A stretch of DNA of 64,000 nt from Rotaria sordida (lineage: Eukaryota > Rotifera > Eurotatoria > Philodinida > Philodinidae), in contig CAJNOL010000262.1 in NCBI GenBank assembly GCA_905250125.1, forward strand, positions 1 to 64,000, read 5' to 3'. Positions 61,718-64,000 of the stretch are shown piece after piece (the first letter of the stretch is position 1; each line of letters begins with the position of its first letter). The notes below the pieces were generated by a model. The model was given only the letters and a program-made list of their open reading frames with translations. It was not told where the DNA came from and did no database searches. Made by a program: the position numbers and the translations under genes.

Positions 61718-63329
61718 TGTTTAATCTGTTCTGATTGATTAAGCTTGACTGAAGAAAATATGGTACTTGTTTTATAATTTTCGTACATATATATACGTGC
61801 CATTTGAAAGAACAATCATGTTGAAGTCATATTATCTCCATCGAAAATTTCAGCTTATTCATTTGTCTTGCCTAACATAAATAATGATTCATACACAGTG
61901 CCACATTGTCAAACATGTTTCATCTACCACTATACACAAGATCAAAATATTTTTCGTTCTTATCTTTGTAATAGTTTTGTTTTTCCAGTAAATAAAGGAG
62001 TAGAAACGCAGAAAAGAAAATACGAGCCATTCACCATAATCCATCAGTACGCAAAGAATAATCTAAGAAGAAAAACATATAGTTTTGTATTTCATCATAC
62101 TCCTCTGTGATTCATGAAGCTTCTTCGTACTTTAATATACTGTTCCCAACTTCTAGATACTTTATCATGTGCTTTGATACTTCTCTTTATATTCTCATAG
62201 TTCATGATAAGTCCCTATGCTTTTGATTACTTCAAAAGTATAGTAGTATACAAAAAACGTTACCGTTAGATTTTTCAAAATTTCTTCTTCTGAAAGTGAT
62301 GAATATTTATAGTCTACAACTACAGCTATTAACAACAAAAATCGTTGTTCGTTCGATTTAATAAGAGCGACACGGCACCTGACTTTCTTACAAACCGTCA
62401 AAAAACTTAGAGTTTAAATATTAATTCTAGGTTAGTCTTTGTTTGAATATCTCTTCAATTCATCGAGATTTGAGTTTTCTTCTAGAGATAAGTTGCTCGA
62501 CCACTAGTCACAAATTTTCAACTAACTTAAAGTTTATGTCATTAAATCTTCAGGCAATTATTTCTTGCAGATATGACTCACAAATTGCCTTGCATATTAC
62601 TGTATATCTTTCAGTCTAAAAGTACTCAAACCATTAGATTTATCTTTTATTTGATTATATGCTTAAAGGGATTTATCAGATTTATAAATCTCATGTGAAC
62701 CAAAGAAATTTCATCATTCTGTTTTGTATGCAGCAACATATTTTCGTAAGATTAGTTACATGTTCCTTTTTTATTTTATGGCTTCATAAAAATAATGTAT
62801 TTTGAAATTATAGTGAACTTTCTAGTAACGTGTAGAGTCGGTCGGATTGGTCCCAGATCCGATGGGTTCTAATCGTCTGAGAAATGTATAGGGTGCACTA
62901 GTCACCAAGTACAAAAAACTGGAAAAACGTATCTCGTATCTTCGGAGAGACTATTCAATTTCGATTAGAAAATTTCATTGAGAGTACCAAAGTACGGTTC
63001 AATTGGACCCCGAAAATATTGGACCCAATGGGCTCTATTATCGTATATCATGTTTTGTTTTGTTGTTTCTTGATACTTTATCACATATTGACATAGGGTT
63101 GTTTTTGTTTTCTATTTATTATCATTGTTGTTCCTACCAAAATACATTTGTAGTTAAGGTGTAGGCATGCGAATGTGTGTAAACTAGTACCTCCACCCAC
63201 ATCCACACCCTAATTCATCGACACTAATACTGGAAATGCTATGATTTTTATTACTAAATAGTAAGTGTACTACATCAATTCAATTAATTATCCACTAAGA
63301 TGTATTAATTCTGTTCAACAGAAGATGCC
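61718..63329. other. Spacer
   Basis: Open frames at 61868-62110 (+) and 62195-62401 (-) are unconvincing. 62840-63040 has repeated GGACCC/GGGTCC-type words but no clear TIR. Hairpin 20 lies at 63156. Confidence 0.4.
63156..63211. repeat. Telomere-like hairpin 20
   Basis: AAGGTGTAGGCATGCGAATG, loop TGTGTAAACTAGTACCTC, then CACCCACATCCACACCCT. Confidence 0.65.
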
Positions 63330-64000
63330 TTAGACGTGATAGCGTTCTGGTGCTACTTGAATTAATTCATCAGAGATTTGACGAATTGGCAGACTGCCAA
63401 GGCCATCAATCGTTGATTGTGAAACGGGAAAATCCCAAAATTTGAACAATGGAACCAAATTAAAGCCTACTTGACGCGAGAAGGTTGTGATCCAGTGATC
63501 TATCTTCTCTTGATCACTATTCAGATTCGGTTTAGTTTCTTCATATTGACGAAAAATAGCCTTGTAGCTGTCCCAACCAAATTCTCTTGCTAGTTGTGCG
63601 TAGATAAACAAACCAACGCCGGCACTTGCTTTCCATTCATCGAAAGGCGTTCCTTTCTGTATACTCTGTTTCGCCTTTTCTATTTTATCGGTGAGCCAAG
63701 GATGAATCCATGGTTGAATCTTACAAATAACATCCATGGCGTGTAAAGAGAAAATATTCACAGTTACTTCACCCGCAAAACTGAAAGCTAAACAAAATCT
63801 TTTTCTTTCAAAATATCTAAGTGTATCCATGTAATACTTACTCCACCAGTAACGCTGCATATTATGGCCGAGTTCGTGAAAAATACCCCAATAGCCATCC
63901 TTTTCTAGATAATCATTATTCAGTAAGAAATAGTCAGCTTTTGGATCAATTACATCCAAATGAGTGACAACCGGATAGCCACTATCTAAAATGAATTGAT
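63330..64000 (-). CDS. M60-type (enhancin/TCAF-like) metallopeptidase, 5' end off window
   Basis: Exons >64000-63842 and 63787-63330. The zinc motif is in GIFHELGHNMQ (HExxH-x-x-N-x-Q of the M60 gluzincins), preceded by SGYPVVTHLDV and followed by a candidate third ligand in FAGEVTVNIFSL. The C-terminal helical half includes GLFIYAQLAREFGWDSYKAI and FKFWDFPVSQ. The frame is open through a 54-nt GTAAGT...TTTAG stretch (63788-63841) whose removal gives RYWWTFSFAGEVTVN, closer to the family than the unspliced peptide, so I treat it as an intron. Likely acts on mucin-like glycoproteins or at the membrane, as TCAF relatives do. The N-terminus lies outside the window. Confidence 0.8.
   Translation of the reverse strand, partial: QFILDSGYPVVTHLDVIDPKADYFLLNNDYLEKDGYWGIFHELGHNMQRYWWSKYYMDTLRYFERKRFCLAFSFAGEVTVNIFSLHAMDVICKIQPWIHPWLTDKIEKAKQSIQKGTPFDEWKASAGVGLFIYAQLAREFGWDSYKAIFRQYEETKPNLNSDQEKIDHWITTFSRQVGFNLVPLFKFWDFPVSQSTIDGLGSLPIRQISDELIQVAPERYHV

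Noticed and set aside
62840..63040. GGACCC/GGGTCC inverted words as TIRs
   Set aside because: Matches are short and gapped, with no target duplication.

Overview
The window looks like nuclear DNA of a bdelloid rotifer (Adineta/Rotaria type). The grounds are: AT-rich sequence with 53-54 nt GT-AG introns; several type II membrane or secreted proteins built as tail, transmembrane helix, Thr/Ser-rich stalk and FG-GAP, NHL or Cys-rich ectodomain; an intronless bacterial-type sugar-hydrolase-like gene; many short non-autonomous DNA transposons; and interstitial blocks of (TGTGGG)n, the telomeric unit I recall for Adineta. All gene models were spliced by eye from GT-AG sites, phase and protein logic. 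No homology search was run, so family names rest on recognised motifs.

Layout. 1-3.35 kb (-): 5' two thirds of an FG-GAP repeat receptor that runs off the left edge. 3.35-9.5 kb: no gene; a tandem repeat, a degenerate TIR element and three telomere-like hairpins. 9.56-12.8 kb (-): six-exon type II membrane protein. 13.4-13.9 kb: decayed coding fragments. 14.57-16.48 kb (+): eight-exon eRF3 translation-termination GTPase with a PAM2 motif. 16.78-17.02 kb (-): Cys-rich exon. 17.6-22.3 kb (-): nine-exon TMBIM/Lifeguard protein with a mariner fossil in a 3.3 kb intron. 24.4-25.5 kb: inverted duplication, one arm split by a MITE that contains the assembly gap. 27.0-28.7 kb (-): beta-tubulin pseudogene. 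29.8-31.5 kb: hAT-type element with a piggyBac-type element nested in it. 32.8-35.4 kb (-): membrane-protein ORF split by a TA-inserting element. 35.9-37.0 kb (-): decayed membrane-protein gene. 38.1-39.0 kb: 30-bp minisatellite. 39.88-41.66 kb (+): 592-aa secreted beta-propeller protein of planctomycete type. 43.4-50.35 kb (+): Cys-rich exons and an NHL-repeat exon, probably one gene whose 5.5 kb intron is filled with foldback elements and satellites. 51.1-58.9 kb (+): type II NHL-repeat protein with a 4.8 kb intron holding a hairpin MITE, a TTAA element with ~300-bp TIRs and another foldback relic. 61.3-61.7 kb (-): receiver-like domain ORF. 63.3-64 kb (-): M60-type metallopeptidase running off the right edge.

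The most unusual feature is about twenty dispersed hairpins, about one per 3 kb, whose 5' arm is always degenerate (GGGTGT)n and whose 3' arm is (ACACCC)n. That is the polarity of a head-to-head telomere fusion. At least two share the same non-telomeric loop, which points to a copying or mobile family rather than random slippage.

The genes do not form a pathway. The shared logic is architectural: in the surface-protein genes every splice junction between the stalk and ectodomain exons is phase 1, and the long introns are where mobile and hairpin DNA has accumulated.
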